Shown piece after piece: positions 1-11,083 of a DNA stretch of 37,645 nucleotides. Each line of letters opens with the position of its first letter. Within the stretch, counting starts at the first letter, position 1. The notes below the pieces were generated by a model, which was not told where the DNA came from, ran no database searches, and was given only the letters and a program-made list of their open reading frames with translations. The position numbers and the translations under genes are program-made. This stretch comes from Paulinella micropora. Lineage: Eukaryota > Cercozoa > Imbricatea > Euglyphida. Where the stretch lies: NCBI GenBank assembly GCA_009731375.1, contig BJOX01000156.1, positions 778,904-816,548 of the forward strand, read 5' to 3'.

Positions 1-21
1 TGCGGGGGTGTCATTAGAGCC

Positions 22-110
22 TATCGTCAATTCTTCGTACTCCCCTCACGGGTGAGACGATGGAGGCGCATGTGCAGATTTGCATCAGCCATTGACAGAG
101 AAGCACTATT
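22..110 (+). repeat. 89 bp inverted repeat, left copy, followed by (ATT)n
   Basis: Positions 22-110 match the reverse complement of 37557-37645 with only two mismatches. Both copies then run into ATT/AAT trinucleotide repeats that point into the window. A unique part followed directly by a simple repeat is typical of a retroelement 3' end with a microsatellite tail. A terminal inverted repeat of a large element is the alternative. Bases 137-247 hold nothing I can identify. Confidence 0.75.
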
Positions 111-247
111 ATCATTATTATTATTATTATTATTTTAAATACTACGTGTGTGTGACGACAGGTGCCTGTGGGTGGGTTATCCGCAATGCTACATGCTTTA
201 TCCTTGCTATTGCGCGCTGAAGCGCATCTCCACAGCTCAAACCAGGC

Positions 248-535
248 CAAGGACTGCGCTGGTCCATACCTACCTATCTACCTCAATTGAAGTTAGGGTT
301 AGGGTTAGGGTCTAACCCTAACCCTAACCCTAACCCTAACCCTAACTTCAAGGACTGCGCTGATCCATACCTATCTACCTACCTATCTATCAACCAATTT
401 TTTGTATATCTCTGTTGTGCTGTGTGTTTTTGTCTTTTTCAGGCCGAGGACTGCGCTGATCCATACCTATCTATCTACCTATCTATCAACTAATTTTTGT
501 ATTTCTCTGTTATTATTGTGTGTTTTGGTCTTTTG
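248..535 (+). repeat. Tandem copies of a splice acceptor plus exon edge
   Basis: A stretch reading AAGGACTGCGCTG(G/A)TCC followed by ATACCT and CTAT repeats occurs at about 248, 349 and 447. The third copy is preceded by a textbook acceptor (a T-rich tract ending in TTTTTCAG at about 442). A related T-rich tract follows at 490-530. In frame the edge would read AEDCADP before the CTAT array takes over. No donor is visible, so this looks like duplicated 5' exon edges rather than a complete exon. Confidence 0.55.
293..346. repeat. Inverted interstitial telomeric repeat
   Basis: Three TTAGGG units (293-310) are followed, after one T, by about six CCCTAA units (312-346). The tract is bordered by TTGAAG (287-292) and its reverse complement CTTCAA (346-351). 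It is therefore a head-to-head telomere-type palindrome inside the duplicated exon-edge block. Confidence 0.9.
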
Positions 536-541
536 GTACGA

Positions 542-1044
<503 letters not shown>

Positions 1045-1374
1045 ATCCTGTTCCCTCAGGGTGCCCTTTCTCGCTTGTTGAGCCCGGAATAAAACCCACA
1101 GTGCTCTGTCGGTTTATACTAGACTGTCGAACAGTCTCGAAACTCCATCTGCTTACTGGGCCCTCTGTAATGGAGGTGGGAGCTCGTTCTGCAAGGGGCG
1201 CTTATGGAACGAGCCCTGGCCCCGCCTGGTACTAGGGAGCTTTGGTATCGCCTGTAACAGTCCCTTCCGTGCAAACATCACGGCTTAGCTGGGCATCGGG
1301 TTAATACTTTACCCACAGACTTCCTTGGTTGACGAAATCAGAAGCTCCTTTTTTCTGACATTAGTCGATATCTC
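1045..1374 (+). mobile_element. Retroelement family A, 3' end, copy 1
   Basis: This ~330 bp unique block recurs at 5131-5460, 6523-6772 (5'-truncated) and in reverse at 13904-14187 and 14803-15085. All copies share the same 3' end, just before CTAT repeats, and have different 5' ends. That is the signature of target-primed reverse transcription. The 3' boundary reads CGATATCTCATCTAT. No tRNA-like A or B box was seen, so a LINE 3' UTR is more likely than a tRNA SINE. This copy begins at the gap. Confidence 0.8.
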
Positions 1375-1426
<52 letters not shown>

Positions 1427-1451
1427 CTCTCTTCTCATACTCTCATATACA

Positions 1452-1499
<48 letters not shown>
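1375..1499. repeat. (CTAT)n, then (TA)n and (AAT)n
   Basis: A short CTAT tail of element A copy 1 is followed by CT-rich and TA-rich bases and about 17 AAT units. Confidence 0.9.
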
Positions 1500-1500
<1 letters not shown>

Positions 1501-1672
1501 GTGTATCTCCTGCCAATTGCTGAGCCAAAAGGCCATGTGCATCCAGTCCTCCATTCCATAAGGAAAGTCTCCACACCAATCGGTGGAATAAAGGAAGTGA
1601 CGGCATAGAACATTACTCTAGGAGCTTTATACCAATCAGCCCATGGAAAGGACCGATGGCCTATGTACTCCC

Positions 1673-1673
<1 letters not shown>
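1500..1673 (+). mobile_element. Probable retroelement end D between (AAT)n arrays
   Basis: A 174 bp unique segment lies between two AAT arrays. Its first bases (AGTGTATCTCCTGCCAATTG) loosely resemble the AGTGCTTCTCTGTCAATGG next to the AAT array at 37559. The arrangement mirrors the A elements but with a trinucleotide tail. No coding frame is evident. Confidence 0.4.
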
Positions 1674-1728
<55 letters not shown>

Positions 1729-1832
1729 TATATATATATCTGTATATCTATCCGTCTATCTATCTATCTAGCTAGCTATCTCTCTATCTCTATCTTTCTT
1801 TCTATAACTATCTCTCTATCTATCTTTCGCAG
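1674..1832. repeat. (AAT)n, (TA)n and (CTAT)n intron-like tract
   Basis: The block of TA repeats, CTGTATATCT, CTAT repeats and AGCTAGCTATCTCTC that precedes the exon at 1833 is repeated downstream of it at about 1896-1980. The intronic repeat is therefore duplicated around the exon. Confidence 0.8.
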
Positions 1833-1888
1833 GCCATTGTGTCGGTCGCCATGCTGTGTACAGTTGGCTTGCTACATACTTAGAACAG
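1833..1888 (+). CDS. Gene 1, candidate exon 1
   Basis: The acceptor is CTTTCGCAG and the donor is AACAG|GTCTAT. The open phase starts with one completing base and reads PLCRSPCCVQLACYILRT, leaving one G. That joins in phase to the exon at 2280. The sequence is Cys-rich and unrecognised. The first exon with a start codon is not visible. With a 56 nt exon the frame could be chance; the phase match with the next two exons is the main support. Confidence 0.45.
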
Positions 1889-2167
1889 GTCTATTTATAT
1901 ATATATATATCTGTATATCTGTCTGTTTATCTATCTATCTAGCTAGCTATCTCTCTATCTCTCTATCCCTCTATATCTACCTACCGACCTGCCTGCCCAC
2001 CTGCCTACCTATCTATCTACCTATCTACCTATCTACCTATCTGCCTACCTATCTACCTACCTATCTACCTATCTCTACCTACCTATCTACCTACCTGCCT
2101 ACCTATCTACCTACCTATCTGCCTATCTACCTATCTATCTATCTATCTATCTATCTATATATCCATA

Positions 2168-2199
<32 letters not shown>

Positions 2200-2216
2200 C
2201 ATCCATCCATCCATCC

Positions 2217-2267
<51 letters not shown>

Positions 2268-2279
2268 CTACCTACCTAG
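1889..2279. repeat. Intronic (TA)n, (CTAT)n and (CTAC)n arrays
   Basis: About 390 bp of TA, CTAT, CCTA and CTGC-type tetranucleotides with no other content. Confidence 0.9.
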
Positions 2280-2324
2280 GCGTTGAGTTGTGCATCGCAA
2301 ACAACCCCTGTACATACCTCGTCG
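2280..2324 (+). CDS. Gene 1, candidate exon 2
   Basis: The acceptor is CTACCTACCTAG and the donor is GTCG|GTACAT. In the phase carried from exon 1 it reads [14 protein letters not shown] and ends with one base, which is the phase needed by the exon at 6089. It is 45 nt long. The other frame ([15 protein letters not shown]) is also open, so the call rests on phase continuity. Confidence 0.5.
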
Positions 2325-2379
2325 GTACATCTATCTACCTATCTATCTATCTATCTATCTATCTATATATCTATCTATA

Positions 2380-2428
<49 letters not shown>

Positions 2429-2439
2429 GCCTACCTACA

Positions 2440-2507
<68 letters not shown>
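2325..2507. repeat. (CTAT)n upstream of LINE B
   Basis: An almost pure CTAT array that abuts the 5'-truncated LINE at 2508. Confidence 0.95.
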
Positions 2508-3341
2508 GACCTCTCCTGGGCTCGCCTCATCGGAACCCGTAATCCCCGTTTAATCTCTTGGGTCATCAACGCAAGCACAAACTCGGTTATTACCCCCGAC
2601 CTTAGACGTCTGTGGGGAATCATTCCCAACAACAAGTGTGCCCTCTGTTCTGGTCAAGCACATCTATGCCACATCCTCTCCGGTTGCCATGTTGCCCTCA
2701 AACAAGGCCGCTATACCTGGCGTCATGACTCTGTGCTCTGCACTATTGAAGCTCCCCTTCAAAAACACATCGAGAGCCATAACAAACGCTCCCCTATAGA
2801 CCAAAATGAATCAAAGTCTATGTTTGTGAAAGAGGGCGAGCAGAAGCCTAAGAGACAGTCATTTCATCGACCATCCCTGCTTGACACTGCAAACGATTGG
2901 CAACTCCAAACCCAATACACCGGTTCTGAGCAAGCCTTTCCTGTCCACATTTGTGTCACTGACCTCCGCCCCGATATCGTTGTCTGGTCACTGTCTACCA
3001 AGATATGTATTCTGATCGAGCTAACGTGCCCGGTCGAGGAAAACATCCTTGACGCACGAGCCTACAAGACCAACCGATACAACAAGCTCAAATCTCAAAT
3101 CGAGGACAACGGATGGACCTGCCACCTTCGACCAATCGAATGCGGGGCTCGCGGCATGGTATCGTTCTCTGTTCATCGATGTTTCCGCGCCTTGGGTTTT
3201 TCCCATCCCCAATCCAAATCCCTTTGCTTCAAGCTATCCTCCTGCGTAGCTCGTTGCTCTTTTGCGATTTATCGCTCCTGTGCAGTCAAAAATTGGACTA
3301 ATCTTCCTCTAGTCCGTATTGGTGACTGCATTCCATCATAG
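2508..3341 (+). CDS. C-terminal part of an RLE-type non-LTR retrotransposon ORF (family B)
   Basis: This 277-residue open fragment ends at TAG. At about residues 40-57 it has a CCHC zinc knuckle of spacing C-X2-C-X7-H-X4-C ([17 protein letters not shown]). At about residues 150-190 it has a PD-(D/E)XK-type restriction-like endonuclease core: LRPDIVVW, then [15 protein letters not shown], then K..RY. This order (reverse transcriptase, CCHC, RLE) is that of R2/NeSL/Dong-like LINEs, which nick DNA at specific sites and prime reverse transcription there. The reverse transcriptase domain is absent, because the copy is truncated at its junction with the CTAT array. The remaining frame has no stops or visible frameshifts, so the insertion may be fairly young. 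Confidence 0.88.
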   Translation, partial: DLSWARLIGTRNPRLISWVINASTNSVITPDLRRLWGIIPNNKCALCSGQAHLCHILSGCHVALKQGRYTWRHDSVLCTIEAPLQKHIESHNKRSPIDQNESKSMFVKEGEQKPKRQSFHRPSLLDTANDWQLQTQYTGSEQAFPVHICVTDLRPDIVVWSLSTKICILIELTCPVEENILDARAYKTNRYNKLKSQIEDNGWTCHLRPIECGARGMVSFSVHRCFRALGFSHPQSKSLCFKLSSCVARCSFAIYRSCAVKNWTNLPLVRIGDCIPS

Positions 3342-3650
3342 CCGTCCAGTGTTGCATAGCCCGGGCTAGGTCCCTGCGGGGGTTTAGGCCTCATACAATG
3401 TCATCATTGTAGCTTGCGCAAGCTTACGGTGCTCAAAACACTTGGACTAACGGCTTCCTTTTCTTTCTCTTCTTCCTTATCCTCCCACTCTCCATTCCTA
3501 GATTCCTTTTTCTTCAACGTCCTTCCTCCTCTTCTTTTTCCAGAACACAGTCTACCCGTGATTCCCATCCCGGACACATGCACAGTACACAAATTATTGT
3601 TTGATGTGAAACTGCGTTCCTTTGCAAGGACTACATTCCTTTACGACATC
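3342..3650 (+). mobile_element. LINE B 3' UTR ending in (CTAT)n
   Basis: The ~310 bp after the LINE stop codon ends with CGACATCTCATCTATCTATC and passes straight into CTAT repeats. Its second half recurs at 10912-11083 with the same 3' end. The last ~15 bases match the end of family A (CGATATCTCATCTAT), so the two families share a 3' terminus. Confidence 0.85.
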
Positions 3651-3736
3651 TCATCTATCTATCTGCCTACCTATCTATCTATCTATATCTATCTATCTAC
3701 CTACCTACCTACCTACCTACCTACCTACCTACCTAC

Positions 3737-3787
<51 letters not shown>

Positions 3788-3880
3788 CCTACCTACCTAC
3801 CTACCTATCTACCTACCTACCTACCTATCTATCTATCTATCTATCTATCGATCGATCGATCGATCGATCGATCTACAAGG
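3651..3880. repeat. (CTAT)n, (CTAC)n and (GATC)n
   Basis: The tail array of LINE B. It ends in about six GATC units at 3849-3873. Confidence 0.95.
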
Positions 3881-3934
3881 AAGCAAAGTTATGTCTGGCC
3901 GACCATCGACCGGTAGCATCTAGTAGTATATTAT

Positions 3935-4008
3935 GCGGCTAGCCACAAATTTGACGTGTTTTGCGGGCCGGCGAGCCCGCAAAACACGTCAAGTTTGGCA
4001 CGCCGCAT
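3935..4008. repeat. GC-rich long inverted repeat (hairpin)
   Basis: A perfect 18 bp stem pairs 3951-3968 (TTGACGTGTTTTGCGGGC) with 3975-3992 across a 6-base loop. Weaker pairing extends out to ATGCGGC and GCCGCAT at the borders. A second, smaller inverted pair (TATCGGT...ACCGATA) follows at about 4018-4054. It could be a foldback element or a structured RNA. No coding frame is convincing here. Confidence 0.75.
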
Positions 4009-4073
4009 ATGTAGTTTTATCGGTAATCTGATCACATTTTGTGGGGTGACCGATAAATGGATTGAGGCAAAAG

Positions 4074-4616
4074 TATGTACATACGTATCTATGTATGTTG
4101 CATATAAGGACAAGGAGGTTGGTTTTGTGTTTGGTATGTATGTTGTATGTATGTTGTATGTTCGTAAGTATGTATGTTGTATGTATGTACATACGTATCT
4201 ATATATGTTGTATGTAAGTGCAAGGACGGTCGAGCGATGGAGCAAGAAACTTTAAACGAATGGCGGCGAAAGCTGCAGGTGGAACGCGCTGGTTCATACA
4301 TACATACATACATACATACATGCATAAATACAAACAAATGGAGATATACATATATAGATTCATACATACTTTTTTTTTTTTTTTCATACATACATACATA
4401 CATGCATATACATACATACATATATACATATATACATACATACATACATACATGCATACATACATACATACATACATACATACATGCATCATATATACAT
4501 ACAGAACATACATACATACATACATACATACATACATGCAGCATCATACATACATTCAGAACATACATACATACATACATACATACATACAAGCTGCAGG
4601 CGCTCCGTGCTGATAT
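4074..4616. repeat. (GTAT)n then (CATA)n arrays
   Basis: GTAT-type repeats on the plus strand (4074-4215) are followed by CATA repeats (4294-4600), with a T-run at 4371-4384. A non-repetitive piece lies between them at about 4216-4293. The two arrays are close to reverse complements and could fold back on each other. Confidence 0.85.
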
Positions 4617-4865
<249 letters not shown>

Positions 4866-4866
<1 letters not shown>

Positions 4867-5460
4867 CCCGCACCCCAAATGCAAGCCCTTGTGCAAAATA
4901 CAACCCCTAGGGCCCTCAGTTGATCTCATCACTTACTCCACGGAGTGAACCAAGGCCACTTGAGGTGTCACTGACCCTCCCTTGGGCTTGGTTTTTTGAA
5001 ATGGGTGCCATCTGTCGACAGACAGAGAATTAGGGGATGGTGTGGGTGTGCTGGGCCCGTGGTGGGGTGCCTTATGTGTGCCTAGCCATACGCCTATAAG
5101 TCACATGCCGAAATAGCGACGGGAAGCACAATCCTGTTCCCTCAGGGTGCCCTTTCTCGCTTGTTGAGCCCGGAATAAAACCCACAGTGCTCTGTCGGTT
5201 TATACTAGACTGTCGAACAGTCTCGAAACTCCATCTGCTTACTGGGTCCTCTGTAATGGAGGTGGGAGCTCGTTCTGCAAGGGGCGCTTATGGAACGAGC
5301 CCTGGCCCCGCCTGGTACTAGGGAGGTTTGGTATCGCCTGTATCAGTCCCTTCCGTGCAAACATCACGGCTTAGCTGGGCATCGGGTTAATACTTTACCC
5401 ACAGACTTCCTTGGTTGACGAAATCAGAAGCTCCTTTTTTCTGACATTAGTCGATATCTC
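4866..5460 (+). mobile_element. Retroelement family A, longest copy (copy 2)
   Basis: About 595 bp are bounded by CTAT repeats on both sides. The last 330 bp match copy 1 almost base for base. Bases 5031-5131 also match 8256-8356. No protein domain is visible, so the whole of it may be 3' UTR. The 3' junction is GATATCTCATCTATC. Confidence 0.8.
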
Positions 5461-5507
5461 ATCTATCTATCTATCTATCTGTCTGTCTGTCTGTCTATAT
5501 ATCTATA

Positions 5508-5576
<69 letters not shown>

Positions 5577-5581
5577 GTCTG

Positions 5582-5620
<39 letters not shown>

Positions 5621-5756
5621 CTATCTATCTATCTAACTATCCATCTATCTATCCATCTATATGTCTGTCTATCTATCTATCTATCTATCTACCTATCTAT
5701 CTATCTATCTATCTATCCATATATCTTATCTAGCCTATCTATCTATCCATCTATCC

Positions 5757-5799
<43 letters not shown>

Positions 5800-5825
5800 C
5801 ATCTATCTATCTATCTACCTATATA
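5461..5825. repeat. (CTAT)n array, tail of family A copy 2
   Basis: About 365 bp of CTAT with CTGT and CCAT variants and no other content. Confidence 0.95.
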
Positions 5826-6088
5826 CATAGGTCTGCCCCAGCCTTAGCAACAGGTAACAAGCAGGAAGTGATACATACATACATACATACATACATACGC
5901 AGGTCTGCCCGCGGCCTTGTCGGCAGGCAACGAGCAGGAAGTGATACATACATACATACATGCATGCATGCATACATACATACATACATACATACATACG
6001 CAGGTCTGCTTTCGGCCTTGTCGGCAGGCAACGAGCAGGAAGTGATACATACATAAATACATACATACATACATACATACATACACAG
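5826..6088 (+). repeat. Three extra copies of acceptor plus exon-3 edge in (ATAC)n
   Basis: Copies at about 5829, 5900 and 6001 repeat the first ~43 nt of the exon at 6089 (GTCTGCCC...GGCAACGAGCAGGAAGT). They are preceded by CATACGCAG or CATAG and separated by (CATA)n. Only the fourth, downstream copy continues into the full exon with a donor. Copy 1 is more diverged (CCCCAGCCTTAGCAACAGG), copies 2-4 less so. Confidence 0.85.
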
Positions 6089-6153
6089 GTCTGCCCGTGG
6101 CCTTGGCGACAGGCAACGAGCAGGAAGTAAAGCGTCTGGTGCTGTCTGGATCG
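6089..6153 (+). CDS. Gene 1, exon 3 (ankyrin-like segment)
   Basis: The acceptor is ATACACAG and the donor is GGATCG|GTCTAT. The frame takes one base from exon 2 and reads [21 protein letters not shown]. This fits the start of an ankyrin repeat (a hydrophobic pair, then A..GN...V..L...G). It ends in phase 0, which matches the start phase of the exon at 12511. The ankyrin reading is a family inference from one partial repeat. Confidence 0.6.
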
Positions 6154-6154
6154 G

Positions 6155-6205
<51 letters not shown>

Positions 6206-6317
6206 GTCTATCTATCTATCTATCTATCTATCTGTCTGTCTGTCTATCTATCTATCTATCCGATCGATCTAATCTATCTATCCATCTATCTATCTATCTA
6301 TCTACCTATCTGTCTAC

Positions 6318-6376
<59 letters not shown>

Positions 6377-6401
6377 CCTACCTGCCTACCTACCTACCTA
6401 C

Positions 6402-6432
<31 letters not shown>

Positions 6433-6472
6433 CCTACCTACCTACCTACCTACCTACCTACCTACCTATCTA

Positions 6473-6522
<50 letters not shown>
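6154..6522. repeat. (CTAT)n and (CTAC)n array
   Basis: CTAT and CTAC repeats with CTGT variants, between exon 3 and element A copy 3. Confidence 0.95.
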
Positions 6523-6772
6523 GTCGAACAGTCTCGAAACTCCATCTGCTTACTGGGCCCTCTGTAATGGAGGTGGGAGCTCGTTCTGCAAGGGGCGCTT
6601 ATGGAACGAGCCCTGGCCCCGCCTGGTACTAGGGAGCTTTGGTATCGCCTGTATCAGTCCCTTCCGTGCAAACATCACGGCTTAGCTGGGCATCGGGTTA
6701 ATACTTTACCCACAGACTTCCTTGGTTGACGAAATCAGAAGCTCCTTTTTTCTGACATTAGTCGATATCTCA
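6523..6772 (+). mobile_element. Retroelement family A, 5'-truncated copy 3
   Basis: It starts inside the family at GTCGAACAGTCTCGAAACTC and runs to the common 3' end GATATCTCAC. CTAT or CTAC repeats lie directly on both sides, as expected for insertion into an existing array. Confidence 0.85.
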
Positions 6773-6813
6773 CCTACCTATCTACCTACCTAACTATCTA
6801 CCTACCTACCTAC

Positions 6814-6903
<90 letters not shown>
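6773..6903. repeat. (CTAC)n and (CTAT)n array
   Basis: The tail array of copy 3. Confidence 0.95.
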
Positions 6904-6904
<1 letters not shown>

Positions 6905-7554
6905 GGTGGAGATAGAAGAGCGTGTTCGTTTGTCTTGTTTGCTCGGCAACCTCGTCTTTTGCTCACTGGCGTTAGGTAGATAGATAGATAATAGATAATA
7001 GATAATAGATAATACATACATACACAGCTTAGTCTGAGCTAGATAGATAGATAATAGATAATACAAACATACATAGCTTTTAGTCTGAGCGTGTTTGTTT
7101 GTCTTTTTTGATGGGCAGCCTTGTCCTTTGCTCCCTGGCGCCAGGTAGGTAGATAGACAATATATACATGCATACATACACAGCGAAGTGGAAAGGTCTT
7201 TGTTTGTTTGTTTGTCTTCTTTGCTCGGCAACCTTGTCTTTTGCTCACTGGCGTTAGGTAGATAGATAGATAATAGATAATACATAAATACACAGCTTAG
7301 TCTGAGCTAGATAGATAGATAATAGATAATACATACATACATAGCTTACTGAGCGCCTTTGATGGTCTTTTTTATTATTGGCAACCTCGTCTTTTCCTCA
7401 TTGGCATCGGGTAGATAGATAGACAATATCAGGTAGATAGATAGATAATAGATAATACGTACATACAAAGCTTAGTCTGAGCTAGATAGATAGATAATAG
7501 ATAATACATATATACATGCATAGCTAAGTCTGCGCGTCTTCGTTTATCTTCTAT

Positions 7555-7597
<43 letters not shown>

Positions 7598-7620
7598 GGC
7601 AANNNNNNNNNNNNNNNNNN

Positions 7621-7662
<42 letters not shown>

Positions 7663-8055
7663 GGCAACCTCGTCTTTTCCTCATTGGCGTCAGGTAAGTA
7701 AATAGACAATATATACATGCACACATACACAGCACAGTGGGAGGGTGTTTGTTTGTTTTTGATGGGCAACCTCGTCTTTTGCTCACTGGCGTCAGGTAGA
7801 TAGATAGATAATAGATAATACATGCATACACAGCTTAGTCTGAGCTAGCTAGATAGATAATAGATAATACATACATACATAAATTAGTCGAGGGTCTTCA
7901 TTTGTCTTCTTTGATGTGCAACCTCGTCTTTTGCTCATCGGCGTCAGGTAGGTAGATAGACAATATATACATGCATACATACACAGCTAAGTGGGAGGGT
8001 GTTTGTTTGTCTTCTTTGACGTGCAACCTCGTCTGTCTTTTGCTCACTGGTGGTG
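6904..8055 (+). repeat. Complex minisatellite with embedded splice-like sites
   Basis: Seven or so imperfect units each contain CACAGC(T/G)(T/A)AG, a T/G-rich stretch (TTTGTTTGTCTTCTTTGATG), then GCAACCTCGTCTTTTGCTCACTGGCGTCAG followed by GTAGATAGATAG. AATAGATAATACATACATACACAG spacers separate them. The CAG|GTAGAT junction looks like a donor, or, on the minus strand, the same edge looks like an acceptor. Stops break the plus frames, so I do not call an exon. One unit contains a T-run broken by an 18-base gap (7603-7620). Confidence 0.7.
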
Positions 8056-8193
8056 TCGGGTATGAATGCAGAACTTGTTATGTATGTTATTTATGTTATG
8101 TATGTTATGTATTTATGTATGTATGTATGTATGTATGTATGTATGTATGCATGTATGTATGCATGTATATATGCATGTATATATGTATGTAGA

Positions 8194-8255
<62 letters not shown>
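8056..8255. repeat. (TATG)n then (CTAT)n
   Basis: TATG-type repeats followed by CTAT. The 18-mer GTATGAATGCAGAACTTG at about 8060 recurs at 8373, again duplicating an acceptor-like edge. Confidence 0.85.
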
Positions 8256-8356
8256 ATAGGGGATGGTGTGGGTGTGCTGGGCCCGTGGTGGGGTGCCTTA
8301 TGTGTGCCTAGCCATACGCCTTTAAGTCACATGCCGAAATATCGACGGGAAGCACA
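8256..8356 (+). mobile_element. Retroelement family A, internal fragment
   Basis: This ~100 bp matches 5031-5131 with two or three substitutions and then stops before the 3' half of the family. It is either a 3'-truncated copy or a shared sub-block. Confidence 0.7.
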
Positions 8357-8384
8357 ATATGTATGTATATATGTATGAATGCAG

Positions 8385-8491
8385 AACTTGCAAACCATAT
8401 CGCATGTTTTACGAATTACATTCACCAATAGACTGATAGAGGTTTTGAAGAGGGAAGAAAGCAAGTTGATACTAATCCGTAATGTAAAGAG
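8385..8491 (+). CDS. Possible exon fragment
   Basis: After an acceptor-like GAATGCAG the frame reads NLQTISHVLRITFTNRLIEV and continues KREESKLILIR. Donor candidates lie at 8479 (GTAATG) and 8492 (GTCGTT). The composition is protein-like and amphipathic, but neither end is a multiple of three relative to its gene 1 neighbours. It may be a cassette or no exon at all. The open frame continuing into the CTT repeat is an artefact. Confidence 0.25.
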
Positions 8492-8511
8492 GTCGTTCAT
8501 TTCACAAGATT

Positions 8512-9040
8512 CTCCTCCTCCTCTTCTTCTTCGTCTCCTTCTTCTCCTTCTTCTTCTTCTTCTTCTTCTTCTTCTTCTTCTTCTTCTTCTTCTTTCTTCT
8601 TCTTTCTTCTATCTTCTTTCTTCTTTCTTCTTCTTCTCTTCTTCTTCTTCTTCTTCTTCTTTCTTCTTTCTTTCTTTCTTCTTCCTTCTTCCTTCTTCCT
8701 TCTTCCTCCTCCTCCTCCTCCTCCTCCTTCTTCTTCTTCTTCTTCATCTTCTTCTTCATCGTCGTCGTCGTCGTCTGCTCCTTCTTCTTCCTTCTCTTCT
8801 TCCTCTTCTTCGTCTTCTTCTTCTTCTTCTTCTTCTTCTTCTTCTTCTTCTTCTTCTTCTTCTGCTCCTCCTCCTCCTCCTCCTCCTCCTCCTCCTCCTT
8901 CTTCTTCTTCTTCTTCTTCTTCTTCTTCTTCTCTTCTTCTTCTTCTTCTTCTTCTTCTTCTTCTTCTTCTTCTTCTTCTTCCTCTTCCTCTTCCTCTTCC
9001 TCTTCCTCTTCTTCTTCTTCTTCTTCTTCTTCTTCTTCTT

Positions 9041-9072
<32 letters not shown>

Positions 9073-9115
9073 TCTTCTTCCTCTTCCTCTTCCTCTTCCT
9101 CTTCTTCTTCTTCTT

Positions 9116-9180
<65 letters not shown>

Positions 9181-9344
9181 CTTCTTCTTCCTCTTCTTCT
9201 TCTTCTTCTTCATCTTCATCTTCTTCTTTTTCTTCTTCTTCTTCTTCTTCTTCTCCTTCTTCTTCTTCTCCTCCTCCTCCTCCTCCTCCTCCTCCTTCTT
9301 CTTCTTCTTCTTCTTCTTCTTCTTCTTCTTCTTCTTCTTCCTCT
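8512..9344. repeat. (CTT)n / (CTC)n / (CTA)n polypyrimidine tract
   Basis: About 830 bp of almost pure pyrimidine trinucleotides, with blocks of CTC, TTCC, CTTCCT and CTA. The block order (CTTCCT)n to CTT to (CTA)n occurs twice (8978-9069 and 9078-9151). The polypurine-polypyrimidine composition allows triplex DNA. Confidence 0.95.
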
Positions 9345-9394
9345 CAGGCCATGTTGAGCTCTTCAGCTGGCTAGTGGCACTAGGCGGTCAACTA

Positions 9395-10252
<858 letters not shown>

Positions 10253-10294
10253 ACCCTAACAGTCTAGGCTGGTACTTCACCCCTAATCTGCAGG

Positions 10295-10364
<70 letters not shown>

Positions 10365-10393
10365 CCTATCCATCTACCTACCTACCTATCTAC

Positions 10394-10455
<62 letters not shown>

Positions 10456-10456
10456 G

Positions 10457-10503
<47 letters not shown>
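10295..10503. repeat. (CTAT)n array
   Basis: A CTAT array directly upstream of the open fragment at 10506. Confidence 0.95.
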
Positions 10504-10504
<1 letters not shown>

Positions 10505-10505
10505 A

Positions 10506-10901
10506 ACTACATGCGAAAACCTACCGACGCACCGCTATTCCCTCCGGAGTGGCCGCCGTCACCCTCCCAGTGCGTGCTCTGCACCGCCTGAACCCCCTGG
10601 AGAAGATTTTGCTCATGTTCACCCTTACGAAGAACTTTCGGGCCTCCTCGAAAAGAAGAGCCCAAAAGCGCACGTCCATCCGGACTACAAGTCGCAACCC
10701 GGCATTATCAACCTGGATTCCACCCACTGTGTTGACGCCGAGACATACTCCCATTTCGTCCATCGGACAAGAAGTGCCCCGAAAGAACCAACCGAAAGAA
10801 GAAAACGCCTGGTATTGCCATCAACACCAAGCGAATGGAAAGGCATTGAAGAAGAACTCCAATCCGCACTCCCTCTCATCCTCCCCTCCTCTCTCATCCA
10901 A
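10506..10901 (+). CDS. Open reading frame fragment, probably N-terminal LINE B ORF
   Basis: The frame is open for 132 codons from the CTAT border to the gap at 10902 with no stop, and has no ATG of its own. It reads for example [20 protein letters not shown] and [17 protein letters not shown], ending [16 protein letters not shown]. After the 10-base gap the sequence is LINE B 3' UTR. The simplest reading is a LINE B copy whose central part (RT, RLE) is deleted or hidden in the gap. The His/Cys spacing hints at an N-terminal zinc finger, but that is not secure. Confidence 0.45.
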
Positions 10902-10911
10902 NNNNNNNNNN

Positions 10912-11083
10912 TCCCACTCTCCATTCCTAGATTGCCTTTTTCTTCAACGTCCTTCCTCCTCTTCTTTTTCCAGAACACAGTCTACCCGTGATTCCCATCC
11001 CGGACACATGCACAGTACACAAATTATTGTTTGATGTGAAACTGCGTTCCTTTGCAAGGACTACATTCCTTTGCGACATCTCA
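10912..11083 (+). mobile_element. LINE B 3' UTR, second copy
   Basis: Nearly identical to 3484-3650 and ending at the same CGACATCTCATCTATC junction before CTAT repeats. It lies just downstream of a nominal 10-base gap (10902-10911). Confidence 0.85.

Noticed and set aside
1045-1374. tRNA-derived SINE
   Set aside because: No A box or B box could be found, and copies are 5'-truncated at different points, which fits a LINE 3' end better.
8379-9374. 331-codon frame with Leu, Ser, Phe and Tyr runs, and the 240-codon minus frame rich in Arg, Glu and Gly
   Set aside because: Produced by the CTT/CTC/CTA tract. Only the first ~36 codons are unique, and those are listed separately with low confidence.
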